Source: Metopolophium dirhodum (taxonomy: Eukaryota > Arthropoda > Insecta > Hemiptera > Aphididae). From it: a stretch of 64,000 bases of DNA. The stretch covers positions 99,662,083-99,726,082 of the forward strand of contig NC_083560.1 in assembly GCF_019925205.1 (NCBI RefSeq), read 5' to 3'. Position numbers and translations under genes: made by a program. Each line of letters opens with the position of its first letter. Position 1 is the first letter of the stretch. Shown here piece by piece: positions 34,307 through 44,879 of the stretch. Below the pieces are notes generated by a model. It made no database searches. It was not told where the DNA came from and worked only from the letters and a program-made list of their open reading frames with translations.

Positions 34307-37300
34307 ATGGAGCTTCTTATTTCTGAAGTACAAAAACGGCCGGAACTTTGGGATAAAAGGAAACCTAAATACAAAGATCGCGTAGTAACAAACAGGCAGT
34401 GGGATTCTGTAGCCAAAGAACTAGGAATATCAAGTAATTTAAACTAAACTAAATTTAAATTAAATTTAAGTTATAATATAAAATACTGGATACAAGCTAA
34501 AGAAATAGAACATAATATTATAGAATAATTAAGTTGTAATATAATATAGTCAATAGTAAAATATTTACAATTTATTATTTGAAAAAAAATTACTTAGGTT
34601 ACCGTAAAAGCGGGATACTTTGCTCCAAATTTATTACTTTTTAAGTTTAAACCTATATTATAGCTTCAATAACAAAGATAAAAATTACCAGTTCGTGTTG
34701 TTTTATATGTATACATGTTGAAGGGTAAGAACAATTAAAAAAAAATCCGATTTTTGTACTAGTGACTTACTTATTTTTTCCCAAAATTTTGGAGCAAAGT
34801 TAAAATGTTGCAAGTTGCAGGTGGCATTGCACCATGATTACAATTACCTTACTTTAATGTATATAATTTCTTTTGGTGCAATGTTTAGTACCTGTGTTTT
34901 AACTTATTTGAACCTATACATAATATAATAATAAAAACTATTTTTTTTTTCAGTTTATTGAAAGACTTTTTTCAATATATATATTTAAACAAAATTACAA
35001 TAGTAAACAGAACAATATTACTTTTTAACAAAATTATAACTTAACAGTCTCTTTATAATAGGTAATAATAACATAACATTAACAATACAAAAATAACTTT
35101 TTTAACAATAAAAACTATTTTTATTTCTTTTCTTAGTTTATTGAAAGACTTTTTTCAATATATTTTAAACAAAAAAACAATAGCAAACTTTAAGACATTT
35201 ATAAGTTAGCAGTCTCTTATAATTACCATAATAGGTAATGATAATATTGAAAATATAAATAACTTTTTAAACAATATAAATAACATTATCAGACTTATGG
35301 ATTTTATATTATTATCACATAATTAAGTGGTATATTCATCCAACTCTACAACTTTAAAGTATCCTCGTCTCACAAACACTGGTGGTTTTATTTTCATTAA
35401 AATATCACTCCACTTGTAGAACATTGTATCTTCCTTAATTGGCCATTTATAAAATGCCTTAGTTTTTTCCATATTAGAAGCTAAGCGAACACTTAAGGTT
35501 TTGTGACGTTCAATGAAATTATCTGTCCATGTACGACCAAGTAGATTGTTTTTAAAAAAATTAACATGCCTACCATTTCTGTCCAAATATGACTTAATAA
35601 TAAATTTAAGATCAGTCTTATCAATAGGAAAGCCATATTCACTCATAACATGAATGTTTCCAACAAAATTGTTCTCCTCTTGTTCAGTAAATACATTAGG
35701 ACGTCCCACAGGTTGTACATGATGGGCTTTTAATTTGTTAATGATTGTTCGCCGAGGAATTTTGAAGGCTTTTTCAGCTTCTCGTTGAGTCATTTGTTTG
35801 GTCTTCACAGCAAGTAAACAACGTTTCAATGTGTGTTCTGAATAGTTTTTATAGGGCCTTGAACCCACTGTTCGTTTGTACTTGTTAGGCATGCTAAAAT
35901 AAAATAAAATAGTAAATAAAAAAAAATGTTTGGAGCAAAGTTACATGAAATTTTATGATTTTTGGTTTATTTATCAAAATACAGATAAATATTTAAAAAT
36001 AACAATAAAATTGTAATAAACTTTATATGTTTTTGAAGTTCAGAAGGTATGTTACTAATTAAAATACGTTTTACCTGGATATTAAATTTCAATCTTGTAG
36101 ATTTTGTACAACTTTTCCGTTGCGATTTTTTTTGTTTTTGATAACAACTCTTATCACGACATACACCTTGGAGGCAAACTGACAGGTTGATGTTTGAAAC
36201 GTTTCAAAACATTTGTCATGAAAATAACAACAAGATAAAAAAAACTACAATCGCTTATCACAAAATCGTAATGTGCGACGATTGATATCAATATATATTT
36301 TTTTTGGAGCAATGTTTAACCTCTGGAGCAAAGTATCCCGCTTTTACGGTATTTTTTACATTTTCTGCTGCTCTGGATGTTTTGTTATTTCTCTTGCTTA
36401 CGGTTAAATCGCCGGATAAATTATTTATTTGGCTTGATATATCTGAGTGTATATTATAATTTTCTGTAACTCTTATTTTTTCCAAATCGATACATACATT
36501 GTGCAGCATACATATTGCTTTTACAATGTGGTCAGCATTTTCCACTTTTGTCTCTATTGACTTCTGCAAAATTCTAAATTTTGCTGCTGCTATACCGAAA
36601 GCACATTCTATTGTCATTCGTGCTCTGGAAAGTCTATAGTTGAAGTAACTTTTATTTTCATCGTTCAATAACCTCCTTGGGTATGGTCGCATCATATATG
36701 TTCGCAAAGGAAATGCTTCATCAGCAATGAAAGTATATGGACCAGTTACATTTGAATTTGGTAGTTTTTTAGGATAGGGTAGTTTCAAAGTTTTATTTTC
36801 AAGTCGTTTTAAAATATTGGAATTAGATAATATGCCTCCATCGCTATCTTTCCCATAAGCTCTGACATCAATCATAATGAATTTATAATTTACGTCTGCC
36901 TCAGCCATTAAAACAATAGAAAAAAATTGTTTATAATTGAAAAACATACTACCGGAGTTTTTCGGACATTTTATCCAAATATGTTTGCCGTCAATACTAC
37001 CAATACAATTTGGAAAATTCCAATTTTCATAAAACTCTTGTGCAATATTTTCAAAATCAGCAATCGATGGTGTGGGCATATGCTTTTCTTTCATTATCTT
37101 CCAAATTGCTTTACAAACTTCAATAACAATTGAAGAAACTGCTGTTTTTGAAATCCTGAATGTTAAAGCAATTTGTCTAAAAGCTAAACCAGTAGCAAGA
37201 TATCTGTGTTGAAAAAAAGTAAAAAATTTTAAATGTATACAACGTAAATATTGTTTTAATGTTGTGAAGTGTTGTTATTTAATGTTATTTATTTTTTTTA

Positions 37301-38767
37301 TATATTTTAATTTATTGACTATTGTTACAATATAATATATAACATTTTTATTTTTATTTTTAATACTAAAAATTCAAAAATTCAAAATAAGAAATTTGTT
37401 AATCTGGTTTTTAGAAAGATTAAAAGTAAAGTGGTTCATTTTTATGATTTTTACAGTTTTTCCAAGGCTCATTAATTTGAAAAATAATAAACCTTTTTTA
37501 TTTTAATTAATAGTAAACGATAAACAAAATAAAAAATAAGTATACGATAAACGATTCTGAGCGAAAACAAGAAAAATGCAGTCTGGTAATTGAAATTGGC
37601 AAAAATAAATAAAAAACCTACCTACCTACCTATAGTAATATTATAGTCTGACATAGGTACCGTATTTGCTCAGAATCGTTTTTCGTATACCTAATACAAT
37701 GTTATTACATCATTGAATTCAAATTTAACACCATCCATTATTGTGACCCACTTATAATCTACAGAGTGACATCCAATTGCCCTACTTTTAATTATTTAAA
37801 ATATATGTACAATATCTTAAAGATTTTTAATAATTCTTTTAATATTAAATATTAAAAACTGTCGAAACTAATTTTAACATAAAAAAAAATATATAATATT
37901 ATATTAAATACCTATTAAACGTATTTAGATTATAATTATTATTATTATTAAATTGAATTGAATAATTTTAATTACAATAATTGGCTTACATATTTTGTAC
38001 AATATTGACATTTTATGTCTTTTGCTTTGGCACATTAAAATAAAAAACCGTATAACGAAAAAGAGTTACCGTTGCCATGACAACCAAACAATAACAAATA
38101 TGAAATTAATGTTATAAAATTCATCACGTGCCATAAAGACATAAAATGTGGTACTTCATTGCAGACTCGTATGCAATATGGTTATATTTTTTTAAATTTA
38201 ATTTTCATAGAAGACGACGCTAAAAAAAAGTGGAGGAGTCTTCGCGATCAATTTTTAAAAGAAATAAAAAAAATTCCTACTAGTCGTTCTGGTAGTAGTC
38301 AGGAATATGCTGCGCTATATAAAGGCAAATGGGGCTATTTCAACGCAATGCTGTTTTTAGAAGATACTGCCGTTCAAAGGAAAAGCGACGGAAATGTTTC
38401 TGATGTAAATGTTGATATTGATGAAGACAGCGAGGAACCAGGTGAAATGGATGACATTGATCAGGCATCTACATCAAGTTACAACATTTCATCACCTCCA
38501 TCGACTTCATTTACAACACAAAAAAATATTAAAAGAACAAAAAAACAAGACACAAGCCGTAATTTCGAACAACAGTTGATCGATCTCGAAACCAGAAAAC
38601 TAGCTGCATTAACCGAACCACCTGAAACTCCAGATGATGAAGACATGCATTTTTTTAAATCTATTCTTCCTCATTTTAAAAATATGAGCCCCATTCAAAA
38701 ATTACGTGTAAGGAACGACATTCAAAATATTTTGATACGTGAAAGTTTACCTCCACGAAATACTTAG
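34307..38767 (+). CDS. MADF/BESS accessory protein of H2, two exons
   Basis: This is a Myb/SANT-like DNA-binding partner for PIF/Harbinger transposase. Exon 1 (34,307-34,433) has MELLISEVQKRPELWDKRKP and ends TCAA|GTAATT. Exon 2 (38,211-38,767) follows TTTTCATAG and completes MADF (DDAKKKWRSLRDQFLKEIKK). The splice restores frame and gives 227 residues with no stop. An acidic/Ser-rich linker follows, then a C-terminal BESS motif (MHFFKSILPHFKNMSPIQKL). The 3,777-bp intron contains the antisense transposase and the pogo-like insertion. It appears intact, unlike the H1 homologue. Confidence 0.8.
34940..35240. repeat. Imperfect direct repeat of about 185 bp in the pogo-like element
   Basis: GTTTATTGAAAGACTTTTTT occurs at about 34,954 and 35,137. 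Each copy continues TCAATATAT..TTTAAACAAAA, ACAATAG.AAAC and AACAGTCTC/AGCAGTCTC. Confidence 0.7.
35323..35892 (-). CDS. HTH-psq/CENP-B-like DNA-binding protein of the pogo-like element
   Basis: 189 residues. Residues 15-55 form a pipsqueak-type helix-turn-helix (YSEHTLKRCLLAVKTKQMTQ, REAEKAFKIPRRTIINKLK). Residues about 75-150 form a CENP-B/Tc5-type second HTH (YGFPIDKTDLKFIIKSYLDR, LLGRTWTDNFIERHK). The usual DDE_1 catalytic domain of pogo/Tigger transposases should follow but is absent, and the frame ends DEYTT after KPPVFVRRGYFKVVELDEY. The protein could still bind element ends and might act as a repressor. That role is inference only. Confidence 0.75.
   Translation of the reverse strand: MPNKYKRTVGSRPYKNYSEHTLKRCLLAVKTKQMTQREAEKAFKIPRRTIINKLKAHHVQPVGRPNVFTEQEENNFVGNIHVMSEYGFPIDKTDLKFIIKSYLDRNGRHVNFFKNNLLGRTWTDNFIERHKTLSVRLASNMEKTKAFYKWPIKEDTMFYKWSDILMKIKPPVFVRRGYFKVVELDEYTT
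36288..37203 (-). pseudogene. PIF/Harbinger transposase of H2 (DDE_Tnp_4), C-terminus replaced
   Basis: The exon opens after TTTTTTTCAACACAG at about 37,203 with ATGLAFRQIALTFRISKTAV (HTH). It then runs open through the DDE core: first Asp in IGSIDGKHIWI, second in FIADEAFPLR, and Glu in IECAFGIAAAKFRIL. The last 15-20 residues (from about 36,349) are encoded by the inverted end of the pogo-like insertion, so the natural tail is lost. The catalytic core is uninterrupted. An N-terminal exon was not found. It lies antisense in the intron of the H2 MADF gene. Confidence 0.82.
37204..38210. repeat. Rest of the H2 intron, with copy F of the dispersed repeat at 37,655-37,800
   Basis: Mostly AT-rich sequence. 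At 37,655-37,800 (minus) the landmarks AGAATCGTTTTTCGTATACC, TTCAAATTTAACACCATCCA and GTGACATCCAATTGCCC match copies A and D. This is a fragment without clear ends. Confidence 0.6.
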
Positions 38768-38794
38768 GCTCAACAAACTCTCATAACCAAAATT
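38768..38794 (+). pseudogene. Short stretch of Merlin transposase last exon
   Basis: GGCTCAACAAACTCTCATAA is in the correct frame to precede the Merlin C-terminal segment at 43,172 once the 4.4-kb element (and one AATT) is removed. It reads TNSHNQNYIPPSAANTQTIE, in the style of ISXO2-like proteins. Confidence 0.55.
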
Positions 38795-39466
38795 GAGGGG
38801 CCTCAATGCAAAACGTACTTTTTCCATTTTTAAGAAAATTGAGTTATACATCGATTCTTATGATAAATTATATGGGGATTCGAATGGTCACATTATTATA
38901 AGCCAAAACGGACTTTTTCCTTTAGTAAACGATGATAGAAAAACTGCGTTATCTGCAAAACGTTCCTTTTCAAAGATATCCTTCAATACAAAACAATCTT
39001 TTTCCATTTTACTTCAAAATATACCTTTTCCAATGTTAATAGTGTACTATACATAGAATTTCACTGCACAACTGACTATTTCCTTCATATTTTGTCAAAA
39101 AGGTCTATTTCCATAATGAAACAAAACGTTCCTTTTCCTACGCATTTGTATTGAGTCATTAAATGTTTTTTTCCCAAAACGGTTTTTTGATTTTTAATTA
39201 TAATTTTAAGAAAATTAATTTTAATTTAAGTTAATTTAATTTAATTGCTAATAATTATATTTATGCCATGCGTTTATTTCAAATTCTGTGTATTTCAAAT
39301 TTTCATAAAATATATCAATCACGTTACTAACTTCATTACAATGTGAGATATGTTACCATTTCCCTCCAAAATTGTATTACTGATTAGAAATTTTATCGAC
39401 TTGTGTCATTCCTCATTAATATTATTTCAGGCATTTGAACCTAAGCGTTTAACATATGGTGGTAAC

Positions 39467-42135
39467 ATGGAAAATTCAAATACTATGTCTATAGCAAATA
39501 ATGATTATCTGCAAGTAATAATATTGTTCATATTATATTTTAATATTTATAGGCATGTTATAATATGATATGATATTATGTATAATATTGTTATAATGTG
39601 TTATAAAATCAGGATAAAGTACAAACTTGGCTTGAAACTATTAATAATTGTATTACTGTGGACAATACCTTAGAAAATATGGAACAATTAGACTGTCAGA
39701 TTTATGTAAGTTGATGTTAATCATTTAAACTAATTATTGTAATAGAACCTATGTACTTTTGAAATTTTAATTTCAACATATCATTAAAATACCAAAACAA
39801 TATATTAGGTACCACAGATAGTAGGTACTTAATAAATAAACATGTAAGATGAAAAATTTAAAAATAACCTACAGAATACCTACTTAATAATACCTAGTTG
39901 TAATTATTATAACTAATAATGCACCTACTTTTAAATGAATAATCTAGATTAATTTAGGAAAACAAGGTAATTTGTTTTCTTTTTTTTTAATAAGATATAA
40001 TGGTATGTTTCTCTATTTGAAGCATTTTTTGGTAGGTACTAGTAGTTTTTTTCTCATCATATAATATTATTTTATAGTTTTTTTGTTTACATAATATTAT
40101 AAATAAAACAACTTTTTTATATAAATTTGTATTTTTAGAATGATTCAGATAACTATTTGGATCCCAATACTATTGAATTCTTGATTGATGATGATAACAT
40201 CAATGATTCAAATGCAATTTTAAATACAGAGATTCCATCTGAGATAGTTAATCATACAGAATCAAACATAATTCAACCACCAATAATAATTGTTGTTCCA
40301 CAACTTGAAGTTGCTAATGCATCAACAGATAACATGGAAGAATTAATTTTAGATCCTGAATATTCAGAAAATATTGAAGTTGTAAATGGGGGAAGAAAAA
40401 GGCAAAAAATAAACAAAAGAAAAATTGATCAATATAACAGAAATATAATTAAACCTGGGTTAATGATTAATTGTATTCATAAAGATAAACCATTTTGTAA
40501 AGTATCTGAGATTGATCCTCAATGTTTAAACATTTTTAAAGAAAACCTACGGTCTTTAAAATCTAAAATAGATCAGGATAAATTCATAATAGCAATGATG
40601 ACTGTACAAAAACCTTTAAGAACAGATAGAAGAAAAATAAATGAAACCAAAAATAATTTAACAGACCGAAACACAATAAAATATTTTATTCCAACCAAAG
40701 AAGGGAAAATTCCTGTGTGTGCTGCAGTATTCAGTTCAATAACCTCTATATCCCGTAAACGTTTGAATATAATTGCTAAAAATTTCCAACTTGACTTATG
40801 TAGGCCAAAAGAGAAACGTGGAGGTAAACATGAGAATCCAATAGATCAAAAAGTAACAGAGTCTATAATTGAACATATTACACTATTCAAAGCTAAGAAA
40901 AGCCATTATTCAAGGGCAGATACAGGTCGTTCATATCTTCCACCTGGACTATCAGTAAGTAAAATGTTTTCACTTTGGAAAAATAAAATTATAATGAATA
41001 ATGCACCAGTTTCTTCTTTTAGCAAGTCTTATTCAATTTTTATTAATAACTTCAATTTGGGATTTGGTCACCCCCGTCAAGACGTTTATAGCTTATGTAC
41101 TGAGGAAGAAATAAAAATAAAAAATGCAATTGATGAAAAAACTAAACTTGAATTGATTGAAAATTTAAGTTTCCATAAACAGCGTAGCAAGGTTTTTCAT
41201 AAACTCATGAAACTAACAGACAATAAATCAATTATTAATATCAGCTTTGACATGATGCAAAATCAGCCCCTGCCAAAACTAAGTGTTACTGATACGTTTT
41301 ATTCTAGGCAAGTAGGTATGGCTCTACAATCTTAAATTTGTTTTAAACTCAGAAAAACAAAACCCTGATAGTTGTTATATGTACACATGGCTTGAAACTC
41401 AAAGTGGAAGAGGTCCAAATGAAGTTGCATCTGCGCTCATTGATTTTTTAGAAATGATTGATACTAAGTTACAAAGTCAAAACAATCCTCCTAATATTAT
41501 CAATTTGTTTTCTGATTCCTGTTCGGCACAAAACAAAAACCAGTATGCAATGATTATATTATTACATTTTGTTAACTTTAAGGCCAAAATTATTAAAGAA
41601 ATCAAACATTATTTCCCAGTTCGTGGACATAGCAATATGCCACCGGACCAAGTATTCGGTCGAATAGAGAAAGACCTTAGACAAATGGAAAATATAATTT
41701 CTCCTGAAGAATATTATAATGTTTTTAAGAAATATACTACTATCAAAATTTTTGATAAGGACTACTCTATTATGGATTATAAAGAAGCAACTAAAAAAAT
41801 TATTAAAAAAACAGAATTCAAAAGTACTGAACAAAAATGTTTTTCCTATATCCAAGGAAAAAAGACTGTTGGTATTTCTCAGACATATGAAGGAGAACCA
41901 ATTAGAGTTCCTGTATTAAAAAAAAAATGGAAATTTGGAAAATATAGGATTAGTTGAAAAACTACCTAAAACTAGTCATGTAAAACCACAGAAAAGGGAT
42001 GATGTAAAAATACTGTTAAAGTATTTCAATATACCACCCGATGCTAAAGATTTTTATAGTGATATTTTAAATGATGAAGTCACTGAAACATCAGCTGAAG
42101 AAGATTGCCATGAATATGAAGAAGATACACTTTAA
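39467..42135 (+). pseudogene. DUF7869-like transposase candidate, three exons, two frameshifts
   Basis: Exons: 39,467-39,514 (MENSNTMSIANNDYLQ), 39,613-39,705 and 40,139-42,135, all phase 0 with GT/AG borders. The N-terminus is acidic. The middle has basic and Cys/His content (NCIHKDKPFCKVSEIDPQCL). The conserved blocks NISFDMMQNQPLPKL, YTWLETQSGRGPNEVASAL, LFSDSCSAQNKNQYAMI and FPVRGHSNMPPDQVFGRIEK are typical of the large DUF7869 class found in many arthropod genomes. The Asp residues in the first and third blocks are candidates for catalysis. One-base shifts occur near 41,315 and 41,935. The length would be about 710 residues. The transposase role is inferred from the element structure. 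Confidence 0.72.
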
Positions 42136-42139
42136 TAAA

Positions 42140-42640
42140 TTACTACCTATGTTTAAATAACTAATTTCTAGTTGATAATTTATTATTTTATATTTTGATA
42201 CTCAAAAATATAACTAAAATGTATTGTTATACTACATATTATATATTCTGTTATAATATGTTATTTATTATTATTATTATGTTGTTTGATATTTAACCAA
42301 GGTAGGTAAATAAATTATTATATAATAACTCATTTCTAGTCTATAAAAGTTATTTTATTTGACACTCTAAAATGTTAATAAAATGTATTGTTATACTATA
42401 ATATTTTGTAGTTATAATATGTTATTTATTATTATTATTCTAATTTAGTTGTTTGATATTTTACCAAGGTAGGTAAATAAATGATTATATAAATAAAATT
42501 TTTGATACTAAAAAATGTTACTAAATATTAATGTATTAATGTATCATTATACTACTTCTTATATTTTATGTATTGTTATAAAATGTTATTATTTGTTATT
42601 ATTTTATTATATGATATTTTTACCAAAGGTCGGTAAATAA
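42140..42640 (+). repeat. Three tandem units of about 170 bp after the DUF7869 gene
   Basis: Each unit contains AAAATGTATTGTTATACTA or a variant and TTATAATATGTTATTTATTA-like sequence, and ends ACCAAGGTAGGTAAATAAA (near 42,296, 42,470 and 42,630). AATAAA-type hexamers at the unit ends could serve as repeated poly(A) signals. Confidence 0.65.
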
Positions 42641-43171
42641 AATAAAAGGGTAAATGAAGTTAAAAAATGTTGTAATATATTATTACCAACTCTTTAATAT
42701 TATTTATAATTTAATTCTTTAATTTTTTTCAAATAAAAAATCAATTAAAATTTATTCCAAAATGTACTTTTTCCGGTAAAAGTTCATTTTATCAAAAATA
42801 ATTAGTTTTTTTTGCAAAATGGACTAAATTAATAGATTTTTTTACAAAATGTTCGTTTTCCGGAAATAGTACGTTTTGTTTAAAATTGTTTACATTTTTT
42901 CCAATACGTACTTTTTCCATAATTAATGCAAAACATACTTATTCCGGAAAAGGTCCATTTTGGAGAAAATGATATTTTTATATATTAAGAAAAGGCAATA
43001 AATAAATTAAACAGACAAGAAATGAATTTATAAACAAAATAAGAATATTTTTTAGAAGTTTTTAAAATACTCCGGGATGGTCTACGACAATTAAAAATAC
43101 TCTAAACAGAAAACCTGCTCTACTGAAAAATTATAAAAATGGAAAAAGTACGTTTTGCATTGAGGCCCCTC

Positions 43172-43345
43172 AATTATATTCCTCCATCAGCAGCCAACAC
43201 CCAGACAATAGAATGCGTTTGGTCACATCTGAAAATGAAAATACTTCGAAAAATGCATGGCACTACATCGGAACTTTTACCTCGTCATCTGATTGAAGCA
43301 TGATGGAGATCAGTGTTAATCCTGAAAATACTTTCTTAAAATTTT
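43172..43345 (+). pseudogene. Merlin transposase C-terminal exon
   Basis: The frame reads YIPPSAANTQTIECVWSHLK, then MKILRKMHGTTSELLPRHLI, then a TGA before WRSV. NTQTIE.VW with a following HGT..ELL block is the ISXO2/IS1016 C-terminus, containing the last catalytic Glu. The TGA removes the conserved end. Confidence 0.7.
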
Positions 43346-43558
43346 TAAGATACTAAAAACATTTACTGTAATTGAAATTATTGTTAAATTTAGCTAATTA
43401 TTTTTTATTTTTATATTTGAGGAATATTAACATGATATGACGTACTCGTAATAAAAAATATAATGTGTTTTTATACTATTAAAACGTAGATCACTCGTCC
43501 TGAATTCGCAGATTACCCCTCCGCGGTAGATCACCTGCTACACGAATGCCCTATTTGT

Positions 43559-44060
43559 TTTTATTAATTAATTTTGAGTCTTGCCGTCGATTTCGACGCA
43601 GACTAACCAATTGCTTCGTGATGTGAATTATATTGCTGTAATTATTTAAAATGTATAATTATTTTTATTGTATAGTTTCGATTTTGTAAACGGCCCGGGG
43701 ACGGTCCGTATGTTAGGAAGGCCGATTGTTAGCTATGTTTTTGTCATCACAGTGACACTGTCGCCCAGCCTACCGGACCGGCCTCGGCCGCCGTAATCGT
43801 TCTGTTTCGCCGTTACCGTTGAGCACGACGTGTTAATCGTATATTATTATATATTACTAGATGATCCCGTGCACTTTGTTGCCCTTTAAATGTATCAACT
43901 CTATATGACTCAAACTTTGTTCAATTCGTTATTGAATATTCGGTGTATGGTGTTCAAAATTTATCTTAACTTTTCCGTTGCCCGGAATAAAAATTCTGAT
44001 TCGCGGCAGTACATTATCAGGTAGGCAATCGCGGTAGATCGCGGACCCCGTGCCGTTTGT
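43559..44060 (+). other. Probable gypsy 3' region/LTR remnant right of Merlin
   Basis: This continues the plus-strand gypsy interrupted by Merlin. After AT-rich sequence there is a purine-rich GGCCCGGGGACGG, then TGTTAGGAAGGCCG, which could be an LTR start, followed by GC-rich text. No matching 5' LTR was found, so the call is tentative. Confidence 0.35.
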
Positions 44061-44153
44061 ACGTAAGTATTCTTCTTCTGGCCTATTAAAACGGACCATT
44101 AAGGATAAAACACTTTTACCTAAAATTGTTTTTTTTATAATTTTTGAATTATC

Positions 44154-44337
44154 TTAGAGTAAAATCAACAAAGTATTACTAAAATTATAGACGATAATAT
44201 GTTTAAAGGTATGAAAAATTGATTTTATAGTTTTTTTTTATAGTTTGACTTTTGAGACAATATTTAGACAAACCGATATGTCATACCTTCAAAAATATTA
44301 TTCTCTTTCGTTCGTGTAATGGGTGATTTTACTCTAA
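44154..44337. mobile_element. 184-bp MITE with TA-type ends
   Basis: The 14-bp perfect inverted ends TTAGAGTAAAATCA and TGATTTTACTCTAA include a TA on each side. An inner pair (GGTATGA / TCATACC) lies nearer the centre. The size and TA flank suit a Tc1/mariner-derived MITE. Confidence 0.65.
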
Positions 44338-44879
44338 CATTACTGAAAAACATAAAAAAAAATGATTCTGCGAAATCGGGTTTTGTTTATGTTGAATGTG
44401 GGCCAGAGAGAGAAAACAAATAGTGCGCTGACATCCTTTTAAATTTTACCAACTGTGTTTTTAAAATTTAATTGATATTAACTCTAATTATAATATGTAC
44501 AATACCTGAACACCAGCATAAGTTTTTATTATATGTTTAGGGAGAAAATGTTTTCACAAATAAACTTAATTTTGGTATCACATCCATTAATTGTTTTAAT
44601 AATATTTGGTCCAAGAAGAAAACGATGCCTTAGGAATACTAAAAAAGCTGCATTCCCCATCAAAACTTTTGCAAATAATTATACAACACTTTCTGGACAT
44701 TTTTGAAAATGAATAAGTACCTTATACTTAAGAGGCAAATGTTATACTAATAAGAACAAAATATGAGTTTAATTTGAGTTTAAACTTGACAAGGTTTAAT
44801 GGAGTTTTTAACAAGTTATTTGCAATATTCTACATGTTCAGTTATGTTTTTTGAAACTCATTTCATATTTTTGTTTTAT
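44338..44879. other. AT-rich spacer
   Basis: No supported features. Confidence 0.4.

Larger units (their letters stand above)
34602..36349 (-). mobile_element. Pogo-like DNA transposon encoding only a DNA-binding protein
   Basis: The 1,748-bp element has inverted ends CCGTAAAAGCGGGATACTTT.. continuing to TGCTCCA (24-26 bp) and TA duplications at 34,600-34,601 and 36,350-36,351. GGAGCAAAGT-type subterminal copies occur near 34,793, 35,932, 36,305 and 36,323. It interrupts the 3' end of the H2 transposase gene. Its one gene lacks a DDE domain, so it is non-autonomous. Confidence 0.85.
34050..38767 (+). mobile_element. PIF/Harbinger element H2 inside Merlin
   Basis: The left part has GC-rich subterminal motifs (GCGTGCGATGCGTTTTAACG near 34,152). 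It carries a two-exon MADF/BESS gene on plus, with the transposase antisense in its intron, as in H1. The element ends abruptly at the MADF stop codon next to Merlin coding sequence, so its right end is missing. A pogo-like element (34,602-36,349) sits within it. The left boundary is approximate. Confidence 0.65.
38795..43171 (+). mobile_element. 4.4-kb DNA transposon with 38-bp perfect inverted ends (DUF7869-like protein)
   Basis: The ends at 38,795-38,832 and 43,134-43,171 are perfect inverted repeats (GAGGGGCCTCAATGCAAAAC..). AATT flanks both sides, either a 4-bp target duplication or part of the repeat. Motifs like CAAAACGTACTTTTTCC recur in the subterminal 300-450 bp at both ends. One three-exon gene occupies the middle. 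It inserted into the last exon of the Merlin transposase. The superfamily is uncertain; 4-bp duplications recall Sola elements, but that is inference. Confidence 0.8.
33601..43550 (+). mobile_element. Merlin (IS1016/ISXO2-like) element inflated by three further insertions
   Basis: It has 25-bp perfect inverted ends (33,601-33,625 and 43,526-43,550, GGCATTCGTGTAGCAGGTGA..). The perfect 8-bp duplication CTATTTGT lies at 33,593-33,600 and 43,551-43,558. The left end carries GGTGATCTAC three times at exact 31-bp steps (33,616, 33,647, 33,678). Merlin's own sequence is 33,601 to about 34,050, about 38,768-38,794 and 43,172-43,550. The middle is occupied by Harbinger H2 (with a pogo-like element inside) and a 4.4-kb DUF7869-type element. 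Confidence 0.85.
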
